Assembly (NCBI GenBank): GCA_004380135.1
Contig: QXCR01000026.1
Span: 310,001 to 374,000 of the forward strand
Reading direction: 5' to 3'
From: Stemphylium vesicarium
Taxonomy: Eukaryota; Ascomycota; Dothideomycetes; Pleosporales; Pleosporaceae
Length of the DNA: 64,000 nt
The position numbers were made by a program, and so were the translations under genes. Position 1 is the first letter of the stretch; each line of letters begins with the position of its first letter. Below, piece by piece: positions 9,603 through 21,608 of the stretch. Below the pieces are notes generated by a model. It had not been told where the DNA came from, did no database searches, and worked only from the letters and a program-made list of their open reading frames with translations.

Positions 9603-11727
9603 CTACGCCCACGAAAAGTGCTCGGAGTGCAGGTACACGCCACGAGATCTCGCACCGCTGACTATCCTCAAGTTCTCGGCTGCAACAGCGTTTCGCACGT
9701 CGTTTTGCATAGTCTTAGGACCGCAAACGTACACATTAAGCGTTTCATCCACATCTGCTGCCTTTTCCGCTTCTTCATGTACCATAACTGGTAGTTGTGG
9801 CCGGCCTTCGTACTCTTTGCCCGGCACAGCAGTTCCGGTTCCCTTCTCACTGTCAACTACAATCTCATTCGAAGATTCCGAAGGTGCTGGTCTAGTCTTC
9901 GGCTCTGCTGTTTTTGATGTAAGGTCGGCCTTTTCTGCAGCTTCTCCTGTGAGATAGACTTGGACTTGTATCGACGACGAATGCGCTATTGGTGATTGCG
10001 CAAGCATGGCTTGTACAGTACGCTCAAACCATAGGCGACTTTGATTATCACGCGTCGCAAGTACAACGCGGAGCGATGTAAGTTTCCCAGGTTTTGCGAC
10101 ATTAACTTCCTTTCCAGTGGTATCCTTCGGTCCTTGCTCTTCGTCACTCGAACTCGAAGCCGATTGTATGAAATTCTCGATGAATGGCAAGCACCATCCA
10201 GCGCCAGAACCACCAGCGATGACAAGAAGACGGTCTGTGTTACGTAGTCTCAGCGAGCTGACACCGCTGTAAGGCCCGTCAACCATAACTGGCATGCCCA
10301 CGTCTGGTCGATCGAGTGCGTGCTGGTAGAGCTTCGCAGTGAACCCTTTCCGGTGACGCACATAAAAGACGATTTCTGCTACATCCCCAGCAGACCTTGG
10401 AGGCGAAGAGCAGATGGTAAACGGATGAGTCGAAAGCGCGGGTAAGATACCGAAGCCCGTAAAGCGTAAAAAGCAGTGTTGACCTGGTGTCCAGTGAAAC
10501 TTGGCTGGAATAGAAATGCGCGTGAACCCATTATCTTCGACTGAAACCCGCGCTTGCTGAGTCCATTTATATTCGAAAGCGGTGCGAAGCCACGGGTACA
10601 CGAAACAAGGGACGTAGACGGCTGCTGTGGCAATAAAATAGTGCCAGCTAGTCAATGTATAATCGCAATGCCAGAAAAAGGTAAGCATGAACACTACGAC
10701 AGCGATGAAGTGCGTCACCTTGAAAAATTCGTAGCCGAGGTTTCTGATACCCGGGTTAGTTGGGTACAGCAAAACGAAGGGAGATCCTCACCGGATGACG
10801 CTATGCGACATGAAAGTAAGCCAGGCCTGGCAGATAAGTGCAAAAATTCCAGTCCAGTAGAACAAAAGATCTCCGGAGAAGTGGCTCTCCATGTCGTGCC
10901 AGTGAATGTGGTATACGATGAATGGAAATGTGTGTAGCAGCGCGAGAAGGAAGAAGGCGTATGCGATCCATCGATGGAAGACTTGAAGCCGCTCATACGA
11001 AACTCCGGTAAGCAACGTGATCCAGTTGGTCTTACTGGCAGTGGCACTGACAGCTATCAGTATATCGTACTGGAATATCATGCAGCATCCGGAAGCACTT
11101 ACAAGACGAACGGCATGCAGGCCAGCGCCAACCAGCCCGATCGCGTCGCCAAAGGTGGAGAGCCGCCGAACTTTTCATCCACCCAGTAATACGGCTTGGG
11201 TGCTAGATCCATACCTGGCGAGAAAATTAGTCGATGTATCTAAGAGAAAGGCATGTTGTGTAAAACTGACAGAGAAAGAAGATCGTGCCTGCTGCGCCCA
11301 AAAGCAAGATCCCAACAGGCGCCGAATTCCATCGAAAGGCTCGCACGTGGAACCCACGATACGAAAGATACCGCGTCGCTGCAAGCGTTTTCCTCCAAAT
11401 TACTACTCGTTGGACATTCCGCTGTCGGAGCAAGATAGCAGAGGCGAAATGGGCGATGATGAAGACGCCAATGGCACTCATGAAGAATGCAACCGTCGGT
11501 AAGGCAAAAACATAATCTGCAATATACCTAGAACGTAGCGAAGAGTGATTAATGGAGTTTGGCAAAGGCTTGGAGTGGTTTTTGACGCACCAGAAATGCC
11601 ACCGTTGCCTATACCAAGCGCATTCTTCCGCCGTCTTTTCACCACAATCAGACATGCGACTGCCTGTCAGCGTTACCGGCGGCGTAAGCCATGCTGCACT
11701 CATGGCTGCAAGAACATTCGGAAGCAA
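9603..11727 (-). CDS. Ferric/cupric reductase, FRE family (NOX-like flavocytochrome)
   Basis: Five exons (11591-11727, 11271-11527, 11103-11214, 10792-11046, 9603-10743) encode 633 residues if the first ATG is used, or 625 from the ATG at 11703. These plasma-membrane enzymes pass electrons from NADPH through FAD and two haems to extracellular Fe(III) or Cu(II). Membrane helices begin at FALPTVAFFMSAIGVFIIAH. Haem-type histidines appear in HRWIAYAFFLLALLHTF and HFIAVVVFMLTFFWH. The FAD site is HPFTICSS, the NADPH site GGSGAGWCLPFIENF, and the end YLHSEHFSW is typical. Residues FWYIADYVFALPT are formed by the first splice, supporting that join. The gene is head to head with the Ctr transporter 720 bases away. 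An upstream non-coding exon is possible. Confidence 0.92.
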
Positions 11728-12445
11728 GATGAAAAATTACAAAGAGAGGACCAAAAGGAGGGCAAAAAGCAGGAAAAGCCCCAGTCTCAGAAGCGGTTGC
11801 GTAAAAAAGGCACACCTGCAACAGCAAATATATGTAGCGCCCAAACACCACGCATACAGGACGAGACCCCATGATAACCCGCCGATATTTCCTGTGCAGC
11901 CCTAAAACAAAAAGCCGCCGCCGCCGCCTCGCCCCACTATCACCGATGCTTGTCTCATCTACCAAAAAAGCTTGCGAAAGCTTAATCAAAACGTGCCGGA
12001 AATACCGGTTATAGCCCCGTTATCCAATGGGAATGTACGTGTTGTTGCGTTGGATATGGGTCTTGGAGCGGGTTTGAGCAAGTTATTAGCCACGCGTTCG
12101 GTATGCATCCTGGCCTAGCGCGGGTTTAGTGGGGGAAGGTACTACGTAGTAAGTTAGTGATACCTACGCGGCGAAACGGATAGTCGCGTATGGTGTGGAT
12201 ATCATTCTAGATCTACGGGGAATTTTGAAGAGGTTTTTTAATACTCGTATGGGGCGATGGTTAATGCATGGGTTTTAATACATCTTGTTGCACTGCCTTC
12301 TGCCGTTTCCCGACTCTACGATTACCTCTCCGGGGTTTCTTATCAATTGTCTCCTACTATACACGCCAGTTACGCAAGAAAATCAGCTAGTATCTGAAGT
12401 GCTTACACTCTATCTACCCGTCGTAACATCTTCAAAAGCTCCAGC
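11728..12445. promoter_or_regulatory. Divergent promoter between ferric reductase and copper transporter
   Basis: About 720 bases serve both genes. TGAGCAAG at 12075-12082 matches seven of eight bases of the yeast Mac1 copper element (reverse complement of TTTGCTCA). TGATAA GATA-type sites occur near 11872-11877 and, on the minus strand, 12340-12345. A CCG run lies at about 11914-11928. The motif matches are few enough to be chance; the arrangement of the two genes is the stronger evidence for shared control. Confidence 0.4.
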
Positions 12446-13062
12446 ATGCTCCTCCTCTTAGCCATGGACATGGACAGTATGGCCATGTCAACAGCGACAT
12501 CAACTTCAGCAATGGCAGCAACTATGACAGGCATGGCTATGCCCACCTCCACCTCCAGCATGGACATGTCCACCATGGCCATGACCTTCTTCACCTCCAC
12601 CAGCACGCCCCTTTTTTCCGCGACCTGGACACCGAGGAACTCCGGGGAATATGCAGGAACCTGTATCTTTCTCATTGTGTTGGCGGCGTTGTTCCGCGCT
12701 TTGTTCGCTATTCGGTTTAATCTCTTTGCGTTCCTGGCAAGAGTCAAGGGACGCGGGTTTGGAGAAGAAGATGTGGTGTTTGGGATCAAGGGGAGAAGGG
12801 AGAGGAGGCATTGGAGAGCGGATGAGGCGGTTTGGATTGCGGGATGTGATGTTTTGCTTGCTGGGGTGTCGTATTTACTGTGAGTATATTTCCATTTCCC
12901 GCCTTTTTGGTGCCTGTTTTCCTTGAGTCAGGTTTTGACAGGCGCTTTAGTATGATAGCGGTCATGACTATGAATCTTGGCTACTTTATGTCAGTCCTTG
13001 GAGGCGTGTTTCTCGGGAGTATGGTGTTTGGACGGTTTATGGCGAGGTCGGCTGCGCATTGA
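12446..13062 (+). CDS. Ctr-family high-affinity copper transporter
   Basis: Two exons (12446-12879 and 12951-13062) encode 181 residues. Ctr proteins form trimers that import Cu(I) across the plasma or vacuolar membrane. The N-terminus is rich in Met motifs (MDMDSMAM, MTGMAM, MDMSTMAM), the extracellular copper-binding region. Three membrane helices follow, near residues 70-90, 130-150 and 153-172. The pore signature MxxxM is Met146-x3-Met150, created at the splice junction, and the packing motif GxxxG is Gly163-x3-Gly167. A basic/acidic cytosolic loop separates helices 1 and 2. Translation could begin at the second ATG (12464), which starts directly with MDMDS. It diverges from the ferric reductase, consistent with reduction and uptake acting together. 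Confidence 0.93.
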
Positions 13063-13279
13063 GAATGATGCCGGAAAGGATGTTATTGCGCGATGTATGC
13101 AGAGATGACAAAGCTTCAAAGCTTCGACCTTTTATGTAATAGACATCAGAATCAACGAAACAATTGGTGAATATGAATGCTTTTGGTTCCACTCTCCACT
13201 TTCTCCATGGCCCCTTTACTGAACTCTTCTATCATTTCTCTTCCACCGCCTTTCCACCTCTAATACCCAAACCCCCAAA

Positions 13280-13971
13280 TCATAACCCCGCACTCCCCTC
13301 AATAACAAGTTCCTTCCTCACACTCAAATAACTTCCAATCTGACACCTCAGCCCATCAAGCGGTGCGCCGAGCAAACAAGTTAAATAGCTACTCGGCTCA
13401 CTCGCATCATTGGCCGTGATAGGCACTTGACCCTGAAGCGCAGTACTCTGTCTACAACAGAAAGAAGAAAATGTCAGCGACCTTTGTAGAAGAAGGGGAA
13501 GAGAAGGACCTACGAATCTACACCACGCCTCTTCCGGGAGACACTTAACAAAAAGCTCAATTCCGGCCTCCTAACCCCCAACCCCTCATAAGCCTGCATT
13601 CCAAAGTGCACCTCCCCCTCTTCTTCTCCTATCGTCTCCCCCACCTCACCAACAACAACCCCACTCCCACATCCAACCATACCCTCAGGCAAAGTCCCAT
13701 TCAGCCAGCTCGCCTTGCAGTTTACCTGTATCATTTTCCCAGCCTCCTCGTTGGAAGTATAAGGAACAACGATGTCGAAATCGATGCTAGAATTGAACTT
13801 TGCGGATACGGGCCAGGTGCCGGGACCAGGGAGACCCGTAGACGAGCTCATCATGTGCATCTGGAGACGGGGTATATGCCAGGCTTCTGTTGCGGGGGCG
13901 TTGCGGGGGTCGAGGGACGTGGGGAGAGCGGAAGAGAGAGGGAAGAGGAGGGGTAAGAGGATTGGTAGCAT
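13280..13971 (-). CDS. Small secreted protein, candidate effector
   Basis: Two exons (13514-13971 and 13280-13451; intron 62 nt, GTAGGT...TGTAG) encode 209 residues. The N-terminus MLPILLPLLFPLSSALP is a clear signal peptide with a likely cut near residue 17. The mature protein has four cysteines (in VNCKAS, VGCGSG, YLTCLL and LRCQIG), enough for two disulfides. It has N-glycosylation sequons (FNSSID, LNGTLP) and no membrane helix. I recognise no enzyme domain. The second exon, beginning SQSTALQGQVPIT, continues in phase. Small, secreted, cysteine-containing and unrecognised fits effector-like or cell-surface proteins, but that is inference. The gene lies tail to tail with the copper transporter, about 220 bases apart. 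Confidence 0.68.
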
Positions 13972-14922
13972 GGTGGTAGTTGAAGGTATGTAGAAGCTTG
14001 GACTATCTATGATGGTTTGGATAGGGTATACAGTGGTGGTGTTGATGTTGATGATGATGATGATGATGAGGAGGAGGAGGAAAAGGGATCTGTAGATGGA
14101 GGATGCGGGTGGTAGATATACGCGTCTTTGTTGTTTGAAGGGTCTTTAGGGACCAAGGGAGTTGCGATGACATACACATGCCTTCAAGATAGACCCTTCC
14201 GTTCGCATGGCCATCCGCAGCACACAGAGTGCAACGGTACCGAGTTGAAAGCGAACCACACCATACTGTTGCCATTGCCATATCGCAACGTCACCCCACT
14301 AACTACAACAACCCGCTGCATTAGGCAAACTAGTAACGGGTGGAGTTGCATCACAGATACCAATACGAGCGTACATTCTAGAAGAAGACTTTCTACAGCA
14401 ATGCATGAGAGATGCCTGCATTAAAAGCCGATGCAGCCGTTACCATGTGACACATGCCCTACGCGGCTTTCCCACGTTGTGCCGTAACGCTACATTAGCA
14501 GTATTAGTAACTAAGGGTGCGAGTAACATGCGGTGGGATATTGGACGGTGGCGTTTGCTTCCATTGCACAAGGAAACACGGTAGATACCGGAAGAGAAGG
14601 GTCTTTTTTTGTGACCCACGCTAGCGAGCAGCCGGTGTACGAGTACGGGTACCTCAATATATTTTCGGCCACTATCGGCGATAAGCGTTGATAAGACCTA
14701 CTCTGCCTGATGAAGACAGGCGAGATCAGCTCGCGATGCCCGATTGTAACTTCAAAGAAAGGTAAAAAGGTTTGTTTGGTATCGTGTAACACCACCCAAT
14801 CCGTCAAACGCCGCAGCAATTAAAATAGATAATTGCATTTCCCAACGACGCGATGTCCCATAAATACACCTCCACCCTCGTACATGTCGTGATACAGCCA
14901 CCTGTACCCCCCTGGTCATCGC
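13972..14922. other. Intergenic region
   Basis: No gene supported. Contains a trinucleotide microsatellite (next entry) close upstream of the small secreted protein. The minus-strand frame at 14003-14281 reads His-rich only because it crosses that repeat. The frame at 14511-14819 shows no recognisable motif. Confidence 0.4.
14043..14080. repeat. Trinucleotide microsatellite (GAT)n then (GAG)n
   Basis: A run of imperfect GAT/ATG units shifts into GAG units over about 38 bases, ending in poly-purine. It sits about 70 bases upstream of the small secreted protein ATG, so length changes could alter that promoter or 5' leader. Confidence 0.7.
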
Positions 14923-17900
14923 TCACGCAACCGCAACACCCTTCCTCGTCCTAAGCGCAATCTTGGCCATGTGGCGGAAATCCCAACTCTCCTTCACATT
15001 CTTTGAATCGGGAATATGCTCTCCAGAATTGATGACATGGACCTTCATCTTGGGATGGAATTTTAGTCCGGTCAGGAGCTTGGGTGTGACAAGGAAGTAT
15101 TGGCTTGTACGCTCTTGGCATGCAATGTCTACCATGCGCTCGTGTACCATGCGTTCGTTGCGCGGATCCATACCTTGGTTGATTTCGTCGACGACGCGGA
15201 AAGGCGACTGGGCTAGATCCTGTAGGGCCATGAGGTAGAAAATGGTTGAGACGGCACGTTCGCCACCGGATTGGCGGTGAGAGTTGAGGACACTGAGAGG
15301 CTCGTTTTCGCTATTGAGAGTGTTAGCTAGATTTGCATGTGAAAGAGAAGCTGAACTTACCGGAAGCGGACTGATATCTGAATGGACCAGTTGTCAAAGT
15401 CTTCCTGATCCTTGTACACTGCAACCTCGCCGGCACATCCGATCTGCTGAAAGTTGTGGGCAAAAGCATTGCTGATCTTGCTGATGAGCTCGTCGAGCTG
15501 AGGTTCCCATTGCTCGCGGATCTCGGTGATCTTTCCCCTGGTTTCTTCCAGGCTCGCCGTGTATTGCTCTAGCCTCTTTTGTGTCCTGGTCATGTCCTCT
15601 TCGCGTTTCTCGTAAGCTCTGATTGCGCCAGGATTACCTTCAGCCATCATTTCTAGCTTTGCGATAACGATACCAGCCTCCTCTTCAAGGGCGTCAAAGG
15701 AGGGAAGATTGCTGTACTCCAGAACCAAGTCTCTCTCCTCTTTGGTCAAACCCTCAATGTCTTGCTGCGCGGCTGCTGTCTTCTTCGCATACTCATCACG
15801 GAGACGCTTCGAACGATTTGCAAGTTCGGCGATCTCCGTCTCTTTCGTCTGCTGCCTTTGAAGCATCGTACTGCTTTCGTTTTTCAGCGCGTTGAGCTCT
15901 GACTTGGCTTCAATGAGCCGAATCTCGGCTTCAATGAGTGACTCATGGAATGTGCGCATCTGCGTCACGATCTTGGCATACTCGAGAGTCATGGCCGCTA
16001 CACGTAGTGATGTCTCACGGGCTTGCGCTTTGATCTCTCGAACGCGAGTACTCGTTTCTGTGTTCTGCTGGATATAATTATCCAACTCCGTTTGTTTGGA
16101 AGCGATCTTTTCGGGCAGAGCGTTCCACTCAGCTAGAGCCCTTTTTGTGCGGTCCTGTTCCGCTTGTATCTCATCCCGCTCTTGCCTGAGCTTGTCCTGT
16201 TCATCCTTCAGGTTTGCGATCTCGTCCGTGACAAGCCTATGGTTGTCTTTCAACTCTTCTTTCTCTCTCACTAGCTCCTTCATTCCGGTTTCAAGCTTCC
16301 TCACTTCTTCCGTATTGGCCGGCTGGTCAGTGAAGTACGTAGCAGCCTTGAGCTTGGTAACAGACGTTGAACTAGCACCGTATTCTCTGCGCGTAACCAC
16401 ACGAAAGGTTTCTTCGCCGCTGACCCATGTACGGAGAGGGCTGCTGGATACGGCATTGTGCTGCTCGTCAGTGATTGGGTCTAGAGCACAAGCGATCTGA
16501 TGTAGGCGGCTGTTATCGCAGAGCATAGCCAAAACGACGTCGGGTCCTTCAATATAGTCTAGCATGTATCCCTGAAAGCCGTACTGTGCTAGGTCCGCCA
16601 CTGGCATGGGTGGCTTGTACGAATCGAGAGGTTTGGGAGACGTTCGAAGATGGACGTCGTGGAGTCCTAAACCTCCGTTGGCTGGCTTGCTCAAGAGGCG
16701 ACTGGACAGTAGCTTCTGATCGTCGCTATTAGTGCAAGTTATGGCAACGACGTCTCCTCGTCGCAGTTGGCCTTCTACAGCCTGTGCATATCTGGCTTCG
16801 GGAATGGAACACTCCAGAATCGGTGGACCGACCACTTCACCTGTAAGATTCAGAGTGTGCTTGTTTTTCTGGATCCATTCCCACGCCTTTGCTGTATCAC
16901 CCGAGACCTTTTGCAAAAGGCTTGCCTGTTTGCCACTTTGGGTATTCAGGTGATTTAGCTGTTCCTGTAATCCTTTGTTTTCGTCTGCAACAGCAATTGC
17001 GCGAGTGCGCAGGCCATTGACCAAATCTTTCTTCTCTGTTATGGTATTGGCGATGGAGGAGTATTGAGCGCGAAGTTCTCCTTTGCGCCGCTCATACGAT
17101 TGGGCGTCGTATTCCACAGGCTCATTCTGTCGCCGTTGTTCAAGCCTACTGATGTCCGCTTTCACGCGGACAATGTCCTTTTCGCGCGTTTTCTTAGAGT
17201 TTGTCTCGGCCTTGATCTGTGCTGTATAGTCGGTGGCCTTGGCCCTGTCTGTTTCGACGTTTTTCATTAACTTGTCCGCTTGTGTCTTGATCATGTCGAC
17301 ACGGTTCTTGCGCAGCTTGACTACCCCTTCGATCTCGTCGCGGTATGTCTCCACCTCAGCGAGTGCTTGACGCGCTGGCTCCATCTCTTCCTTGATCTGA
17401 TCCAGCTCTATCAAGGCCAGCCTCTTCTCTTCCTTCACCCGGTTGACATCGTTTTTGAGCAATTTCGTCTCGATGATCGGTCTAACCTTCTTCAGGCATC
17501 TCGATTTCTGCAACAAGCCTTCGCGTTCATGGAAGCGCTTCACGTCGTCTCTTGTTGCATTTTGCTGTTTATCCAGTTTGGCCAAATGGTTGCGCTCACT
17601 CTCCTCTTTGGTGTTCAAGTCTCGTTCCTCAGAACGCAATGCCTTGAGCTGGTCATGCCACTCCACCATGTGCGGGGGTGCTGCAGCGCGCTGTGTCTCC
17701 CGCAAGCGGTCGACGTCGCTCATCTTGGCAAACTCAACCACACGGTCTTGAGGCAAGAATTGACATAGATTGTCAATTTGTATGGAGTACTGCCTGGCCA
17801 TGGCGACGACGGCGCTCTGACTAGCGCGCTGGCCATCGAGGAGAAAGACCGATTTGTTGTCCGATTTGCGAATGGTGCGCTGGACGATGCGATTCCGTCC

Positions 17901-18344
17901 GTTGCCTGGACCGGTTGCAAGTTCGATTTCGATGACGGCTTCGGTGGCTCCGTGTTTGACAAAAGCACCCATATCCTTCGCTCTTCCCAGGTGTTCGCTA
18001 CCCCATCCAAGACCCAGACATATGGCGCATACAAGAGTACTCTTTCCTGTACCATTTGGGCCAATGACCATGTTCAGACTGGGACCCAGATGGAACTCGG
18101 CAGCTGTATATGTGACAAAGTTCTTCAACTTTACCCTCACAAGAGAGCCTGCTTGGAAGTCGTCTTCAGCATATGCGCTCGTGCCGTTCGCGTGGCTGTG
18201 GGATCGGGCAGGGCTATCAGACGCGTCCCGGCCATGGCGGGCGCGTTTACTGCTTGACGTCGACGAGTCATCCGATTGCTCGTCTGGAGGCTCACTAACA
18301 GCCTGCGACGGCCGCTTGCGCCCTCTTCGGACCAGACCGGGCAT
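14923..18344 (-). CDS. smc5: Smc5, structural maintenance of chromosomes protein
   Basis: Two exons (15361-18344 and 14923-15310; 50-nt intron GTAAGT...ATAG) encode 1,123 residues, the usual Smc5 length. With Smc6 and Nse subunits it forms a nuclear ATPase that handles recombination intermediates and stalled forks. The Walker A motif GPNGTGKST is near residues 95-103, after a basic, Ser-rich N-terminus with likely nuclear signals (RRGRKR, SSKRARHGR). Two long coiled coils flank a hinge near residues 450-650. The C-terminal ATPase half has the signature HRQSGGERAVST and Walker B FRVVDEINQGMD. I start at the ATG at 18344 (MPGLVRRGRKRP); an in-frame ATG at 18446 would add 34 residues resembling leader. 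An E-box lies 127 bases upstream. Confidence 0.95.
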
Positions 18345-18881
18345 CGTAGGGGGCGTGTAGGTGTAGGTGGGGTTGAGGGCTGAGATGATGGTCTGAGAGG
18401 GGGGATGAGCCAACGGGAACCATGCACTAGCGCGGCGCCTCTCCACCGTGCTCCCAGACTCGAGGCGCTGTCACGTGATGGCGTGTCCACCAGGTCTGTC
18501 GTCGATCCGCGCGAACCAGATGGCCATCGCCGAACCATTACTTATGCTGAGTGTTCCCTCCTCACCTCGGTAGATTCATCAACTGTACACTCAAACATTT
18601 CCAAATACTCGTGCATTTATTGTCTACTAATACACGATTTTCCGAATGCACGCAACGCAATTGCCGCCAGATAAGATATGCGGAGCCCAGACCAAACGCC
18701 GAATCTACTGCCTAATGCCATGATGACTGACTTATGAAAGCGTTCCTTTCATACACTCGCCTCATTACCCGTCCCAAGTCCACAACCGGCAGATGCTTCA
18801 AATGATGCCCATAGAATACGAAAAGGAGAAAAGAGCCGATGCAACCAGTGCTACGGCATGCAGATGGGACGAGACGTCCAA
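18345..18881. other. Intergenic region between SMC5 and the Dbf2-type kinase
   Basis: Holds the SMC5 promoter and the kinase 3' flank. TCACGTGAT occurs at 18471-18479. No other gene, RNA or repeat is seen. Confidence 0.45.
18471..18479. promoter_or_regulatory. E-box TCACGTGAT upstream of SMC5
   Basis: A palindromic TCACGTGA core lies 127 bases upstream of the chosen SMC5 ATG. It matches the Cbf1/bHLH consensus. Use in vivo is not shown. Confidence 0.35.
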
Positions 18882-20997
18882 CTAGAAGATGGTACCGAAG
18901 TTCTCTTCAACCATGGGAAGCGGTTTCCTGGGACTTGCAGCCTTGCCGTTCTCTTCTGTCTTCTTGTGGCGGAAGGTGACTAGCATGACGTTAGCAAGCT
19001 TTTATACTGTAGTTGCGAACCGGTACTTACATCCAACGAAAAGACCCTTGCCCATCTGGACATTGCGGTCTTGCATAGCTTCCAAAGCTGCCTGCTTCTC
19101 GTGCACCTCCTTATACTTGGCCATGTCGGCTTCGTTGCCAAAGTCGTCAAAGTACCCGGCGTCTGTCTCGCTGTCCAGCTCGGGCACGAATGGCGCCTTC
19201 TGCTCTCTCAGCTTGGCCCAGTCTACCTCGGCAAAGTACTGATGGGCGTGAATCTCAGTGATGTTGCGGAAACGGGTCGACTTTGAGGCCACGAGGCGCA
19301 CAATGAGGTCCCATGTGCGCTTGGACAGGAAGTATGAAGGGTCTTCGTAAACGGGCTTTCGCAGCACCTTCTTCCACTGTTTCAAGTTCTGCCATGTCTC
19401 GTCGACCGTAGCGCCAGCAAAGGGCGGGTACCCAGCTAATGCCTCGAAAAGCATGCAGCCCAGGCTCCAGTAGTCGACGGTAAAGTCGTACTCGTCGCCC
19501 TTTAGCACTTCGGGCGCCATGTAGTCTGGACTACCGACGATACTCTTGGCATAGTTGACGTCTCGCTCGCGAAGGGAGCGATAGTTGTCTCGGCGCTGCG
19601 CCGCAGATCGCTCTTCGATAGGCCGACCGAAGGGGGAGATGACGTCACTGACGGACTCCAGCTTTATACGCATCGATTCAATCTTGGAGGGTGCAAGGAT
19701 ACCTGCGGCAAGACCAAAGTCGGTCAATTTGACGTGTCCGGTGCTGTCAATCAAGAAGTTTTCAGGCTTCAAGTCTCGGTGAATGTAACCCAACTGGTGC
19801 AGTGAATCGATACATGAGAACATCTCGGCAATGTAGAAGCGCGCATGACGATTGTGCAAAACACCGGTGTTGTTGAGCAGTGTGCGAAAGTCACCTCCAG
19901 GAACGTATTCCTAGCAGGTATTAGTTCAGTTTTGCTTTTATTTTTCGGGCATGCGACTCACCATAGCAAGATAGATACTCTTGTCATCCTGGAAAGCGTA
20001 GAGCAGGCGTACGAGCCACTCGCTCTTAGCAGTGGTCAAGATGTCGCGCTCTGTCAAGACGTGGCGGACCTCGTCCAACTTGAACAGCAGCTTCTTGCTC
20101 ATGACCTTCAAGGCGCAGACTTCACGTGTGTCCTTCTTCTGGGCCAAGTACACCTGTCCATAACCACCCTGGCCGACCTGCGTGAGGATCTGGAAGTCGC
20201 CCTGCCTCAACCGAGTGCGTCGCTTGCGGAGGTTGGCACGCTCGCGGCCCAGGTACTGTGTGAGGGCATCGTTGTATTCTTCTTCGGGAGTTTCGGGAGG
20301 AGGAGGGTTCTGGGCCTTGAATTGGGAGAGACGGTTCTGCCGGGTATGGACGTAGGTAAGGAGGTCGTAGTAGTAGTCGAGGAAGTCTGTATCTCTGGTC
20401 AGTCATGAAGATCTGTCAGCGGACAGAAGCCATACACAGCTGCGTGACGTTTGCGAGACGCTTTACTGCCGGCTTTCGCGCCTTCTCCAGGTCTTCAGCC
20501 GACAGGCGCTGGGGGCCGTTCAGGTACCGCGTCGACTCGCCCGGCTCGCGCGTCCGGTAGGGCTCCTGTCGTGACTGCGCAGCCTGTGTGATGTAACTGG
20601 CCTCCTTCTGTAGAGCGGGGCGCCCACCCGGTGGGGCATTCTCCTGATTCGACCTGCGTGTAGGAGTGCCCGGCGCGAGCGTCGTCGCGTCGCCCGCTGC
20701 ATAGTCGGTGTCCTCAGCGTTGCTGCCCAACTTCAGCCTGTTGGGCGATGCTGGCGACGTTGGCTTGGTCCGAGGAGAGCCCATGGTGGGCAGCAGCCTC
20801 ATGGCATTCTCGAAGACATGTGGCAGGTCGAATGCGCCTGGAGGCTGGTGGCTTTTGCTGGGGCTTCCTTGGGGCGTCTGCTGCGGGCTGATAAAGGCCT
20901 CGCTCGGGGTGCCTGGGCGGTCCATACTGTTACCGCGGTTATGGAGGAGCGGCGGTGGGACGGGCAGCTGAAAGCTGTCTCTGTTGCCGTCTTCCAT
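18882..20997 (-). CDS. dbf2: Dbf2/Sid2-type NDR kinase (mitotic exit / septation network)
   Basis: Four exons (20436-20997, 19962-20386, 19031-19910, 18882-18979) encode 654 residues. Family kinases, bound to Mob1, drive mitotic exit and septum formation. The N-terminal 185 residues are Pro/Ser-rich, with SP/TP sites. The Mob-binding region begins YFLDYYYDLLTYVHTR, formed at the first splice. The Gly loop is GQGGYGQV (about 259-266), followed by the ATP-binding Lys281 (CALKV), HRD at 373-375 and DFG at 393-395. A long NDR-type insert precedes the activation segment YAKSIVGSPDYM. The last intron restores the hydrophobic motif GFTFRH. Closest resemblance is Dbf2/Dbf20 and Sid2/SidB rather than Cbk1/Cot1, judged from LTERDILTTAKSEWLVRLLYAFQ-type sequence. 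Confidence 0.95.
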
Positions 20998-21608
20998 GGT
21001 CGTCTACCCGATAGCGACGGAGAAGGGGCAATGGCGGGCAGCAGCGGGCGCTGCGACGGGCGGGAAAGAGCGAAACAGCCGCAAAGTCGCAGTACAAGCG
21101 CGGGAAATCGCCTGGGGCCAATTCGGATATCTTGAAGAGTCTGCGACAAACAATGCAGCCTGATGGCGCTCCGGTTTGTGTTGATGGCGGGGTGCGTGTT
21201 TTGGGCCAAGTGTGCTCCGGGCAACGATGAATTCCAGGCTCCCTGGCAGGTGGATCCCCTCTCCGATCGGCATCAAGGTTTAACATTGCCATTTTTAGTA
21301 CACAAGATTGCTGCTACAGTCTTCATTGCTCGCTGTGTATTATCTACAGATCCAATCTGACCGCCTTCCACACTACACAGAATTAAGCACATGATGTGCA
21401 TCTCCCCGGAAAGACACCATGCCCCGCCCGCAGAAACGCCGTAGATGGGCCTGATAAGGCAATCCATGCCAAACAATGATATCATAGCTCCAGACAAACG
21501 CCTGACCTCAAAACGCCGCATCTAGAAACCCCATTCTCTTGTGCTGTAGATTGCTATCGCTTACCCTCTATCTTCGCCTAAGCTAGGCTAATTCCTTGTA
21601 TACATCCG
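20998..21608. other. Intergenic region between kinase start and RING gene end
   Basis: Promoter of the Dbf2-type kinase and 3' flank of the RING gene. No gene, RNA or repeat is seen. Frames on both strands near 20939-21292 are extensions of the kinase 5' end. Confidence 0.45.

Noticed and set aside
11648..11989. Upstream minus-strand frame that could be a first coding exon of the ferric reductase
   Set aside because: Its sequence is not reductase-like and stops; the reductase opens well at 11727 or 11703.
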